NCBI GenBank assembly: GCA_016189845.1
Contig: JACPRT010000116.1
Span: 1-6,624, forward strand
Length of the DNA stretch: 6,624 bases
Source: Chloroflexota bacterium
Lineage (GTDB): Bacteria > Chloroflexota > Dehalococcoidia > Lucifugimonadales > Lucifugimonadaceae
Direction of reading: 5' to 3'
A program made the position numbers and the translations under genes. The notes below the pieces were generated by a model that saw only the letters and a list, made by a program, of their open reading frames with translations, ran no database searches and was not told where the DNA came from. Shown here one piece after another: positions 5,463 through 6,624 of this stretch. Every line of letters starts with the position of its first letter. Within the stretch, counting starts at the first letter, position 1.

Positions 5463-6471
5463 AAACGAGCGCCACCGCCAGGCCATGTTCCGGATCGCCA
5501 AAGGCGGTCGATGATTCGGCGCCGCTATGGCCGAACGTGCGTGCCGACGCGTGGTCGCCGTAGCCGTACGGGACCGTGTCGACGCCGTACTGTTTTGAGT
5601 CGATGATGAACCCGAGCCCATAGTCGATCACCTGTTTGAACGTGTGATCGAACATCCCCACCCGGTGGCGCTCGACCAGCATCTCAGCGGTGCCCGCCCC
5701 CAACACGCGCCGCCCGTCGAGTTCCCCGCCGTTCACCAGCATCTCGTAGAACCGCCCAAGACCTCGCGCCGGTCCCCTGCCGTTCCCGCCAGGCCTGACG
5801 GCTGCGATGAACTCGGGCGACTCGTACGTGGCGTTCGGCGTCGGCGGGTTCTGCGTCGTCACGTGCATGACCCCCAACCGGTCGCCGTACGCTTCTTGCC
5901 GCTCGAACGGGATGCCGACCCACCAGTCGTCCATCCCAAGCGGTTCGAAGATCTCGTCACGCACATAGTCTTCGAACGGCCTTCCATCGAGGCGACGGAC
6001 CAGCTCCCCGAGGACGTACCAGCTGGACGCGGGATGGTAGCCGGCCTTCTGACCGGGCACCCATCGGGGCTCGAGTCTCGACCGGTACACCTCTGCCATT
6101 GCCTCATCCCAGGTCTGACCGCGCCAGTGCCGGATCGGCATCCGGAATCCTGCCGTGTGGGTCAGGATGTGCCGGAGCGTGACAGCCTCCTTGCCGTTCG
6201 TGCCGAACTCGGGGATATGACTGGAAACCGGATCGTCAAGCCCGAGGAGGCGCCGGTCCATCAGCTGCCCTGCCGCGACGGCGGCAATCGGCTTGGTCGA
6301 CGACAGCCAGACCATGATCGTGTCGTCCCGCATCGGGACGCCGGTGTGGCTTTCTCCGACCGCAAGCTGCGCCGCAACCTCGCCCCGGACCGACGCGTAA
6401 AGCTGGGCCCCGATGTGGAGCCCGCGCTCCATGCCTTCGCTGATCAGACGTTCGGTTCGTTCGAATCGCAT
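5374..6471 (-). CDS. Class C beta-lactamase-family serine hydrolase (esterase/peptidase-like)
   Basis: A 365-residue PF00144-type serine hydrolase. The SxxK motif is SSTK at 57-60 (nucleophile S57, base K60) in VWLSSTKPIAAVAAGQL. The second motif region has Y145 in PGQKAGYHPASSWYVLGEL, where the usual Y-x-N reads Y-H-P. HILTHTAGF (101-109) is the typical family segment. The third motif is HSG at 315-317 in FGHSGAESSTAFGDP, the HxG form common in esterases of this family rather than the KTG of true beta-lactamases. No signal peptide is seen, so it is probably cytosolic. Its reaction may be ester, lactone or peptide hydrolysis; antibiotic resistance should not be assumed. The start at 6471 keeps the N-terminal helix; M14 is an alternative. 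There is no clear Shine-Dalgarno. It is convergent and overlapping with the ABM gene and divergent from the enolase-type gene. Confidence 0.9.
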   Translation of the reverse strand: MRFERTERLISEGMERGLHIGAQLYASVRGEVAAQLAVGESHTGVPMRDDTIMVWLSSTKPIAAVAAGQLMDRRLLGLDDPVSSHIPEFGTNGKEAVTLRHILTHTAGFRMPIRHWRGQTWDEAMAEVYRSRLEPRWVPGQKAGYHPASSWYVLGELVRRLDGRPFEDYVRDEIFEPLGMDDWWVGIPFERQEAYGDRLGVMHVTTQNPPTPNATYESPEFIAAVRPGGNGRGPARGLGRFYEMLVNGGELDGRRVLGAGTAEMLVERHRVGMFDHTFKQVIDYGLGFIIDSKQYGVDTVPYGYGDHASARTFGHSGAESSTAFGDPEHGLAVALVFNGMCGEAAHQARQRAVTTAIYEDLGLAR

Positions 6472-6477
6472 CTTGGG

Positions 6478-6485
6478 ACTAGAAT
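6478..6485. promoter_or_regulatory. Candidate overlapping divergent -10 elements
   Basis: TAGAAT at 6480-6485 matches 5 of 6 -10 bases on the plus strand and would start the enolase-type mRNA near 6492. On the minus strand 6483-6478 reads TCTAGT (4 of 6), which would place the hydrolase start about at its ATG (6471). Neither has a good -35. The 43-bp spacer leaves little room, so the two promoters must overlap or compete. Confidence 0.35.
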
Positions 6486-6514
6486 TCCACGGCCATCAGA
6501 GTTGGAGGACTGGA

Positions 6515-6624
6515 ATGAAGATAACCGACGTCAGGGCCTATGTGGTGGATCCTTCGCTTCCGCAGTTCGGAAGCGCTCGAGACGCAACGCGAGATCGCGA
6601 ATGGACGTTCGTCCAGATCGACAC
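6515..6624 (+). CDS. Enolase-superfamily protein (mandelate racemase/muconate lactonizing type), N-terminal 36 residues only
   Basis: The ATG at 6515 follows GGAGGA (6504-6509) by 5 nt, a strong ribosome site, and the frame stays open to the window edge. The visible start, MKITDVRAYVVD, then a variable loop and WTFVQIDT, is the typical first strand-loop-strand of the enolase-superfamily N-terminal capping domain, whose loops set substrate specificity. The catalytic barrel with its Lys and metal-binding Asp/Glu residues lies beyond the window. Family members racemise or dehydrate carboxylate substrates such as sugar acids by abstracting the alpha proton; which of these applies cannot be told here. 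It is divergent from the serine hydrolase across 43 bp. Confidence 0.72.
   Translation, partial: MKITDVRAYVVDPSLPQFGSARDATRDREWTFVQID

Noticed and set aside
5374..6471. Antibiotic-resistance beta-lactamase
   Set aside because: No signal peptide, HxG instead of KTG, and Y-H-P instead of Y-x-N; a general serine hydrolase is the safer call.

Overview
This is a GC-rich, tightly packed bacterial window of eight genes, two of them cut by the window edges. Gene content points to a free-living bacterium with a predicted competence (DNA-uptake) system. The mix of a ComEA-ComEC pair, an ArsR-SRPBCC pair, a class C-type serine hydrolase and an enolase-superfamily enzyme would fit Chloroflexota (for example Dehalococcoidia or SAR202-like lineages). 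That placement is an inference from gene mix and composition, not from a marker gene.

Left part (1-3749). A 5'-complete, 3'-truncated branched-chain aminotransferase gene (ilvE) runs leftwards off the window. It is divergent from a two-gene competence operon, comEA then comEC, joined by a 4-nt ATGA overlap. ComEA should bind incoming duplex DNA outside the membrane. ComEC should form the membrane channel and carries a C-terminal metallo-beta-lactamase-fold domain. The 99-bp divergent spacer contains a perfect TATAAT facing ilvE and an extended -10 facing comEA.

Middle part (3750-5462). A short AT-rich spacer holds the best promoter in the window: TTGACA, 17 nt, then TGcTTAACT. A perfect 12-bp palindrome overlaps it, and the predicted transcript starts at or next to the ATG of an ArsR-family repressor (probably leaderless). 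The repressor overlaps by 4 nt with an SRPBCC/AHSA1-like gene. A small DUF4242-like gene and an antibiotic-biosynthesis-monooxygenase (ABM)-like gene follow on the same strand. The DUF4242-like gene is bracketed by related GC-rich 12-mers that form hairpins on both sides, including a 12-bp stem just after its stop codon.

Right part (5374-6624). A leftward class C beta-lactamase-family serine hydrolase (SxxK and HxG motifs present) overlaps the 3' end of the ABM gene by 89 nt tail to tail. It is divergent, across only 43 bp, from the start of an enolase-superfamily (mandelate racemase/muconate lactonizing type) gene that leaves the window.

Taken together, the left half is housekeeping and competence. 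The right half looks like a small-molecule handling region: a repressor, three small proteins of compact ligand-binding folds (SRPBCC, DUF4242, ABM), a serine hydrolase and an enolase-type enzyme. No substrate can be named from the sequence. No tRNA, rRNA, CRISPR array, transposase or integrase was seen, and no gene-free stretch exceeds 120 bases.
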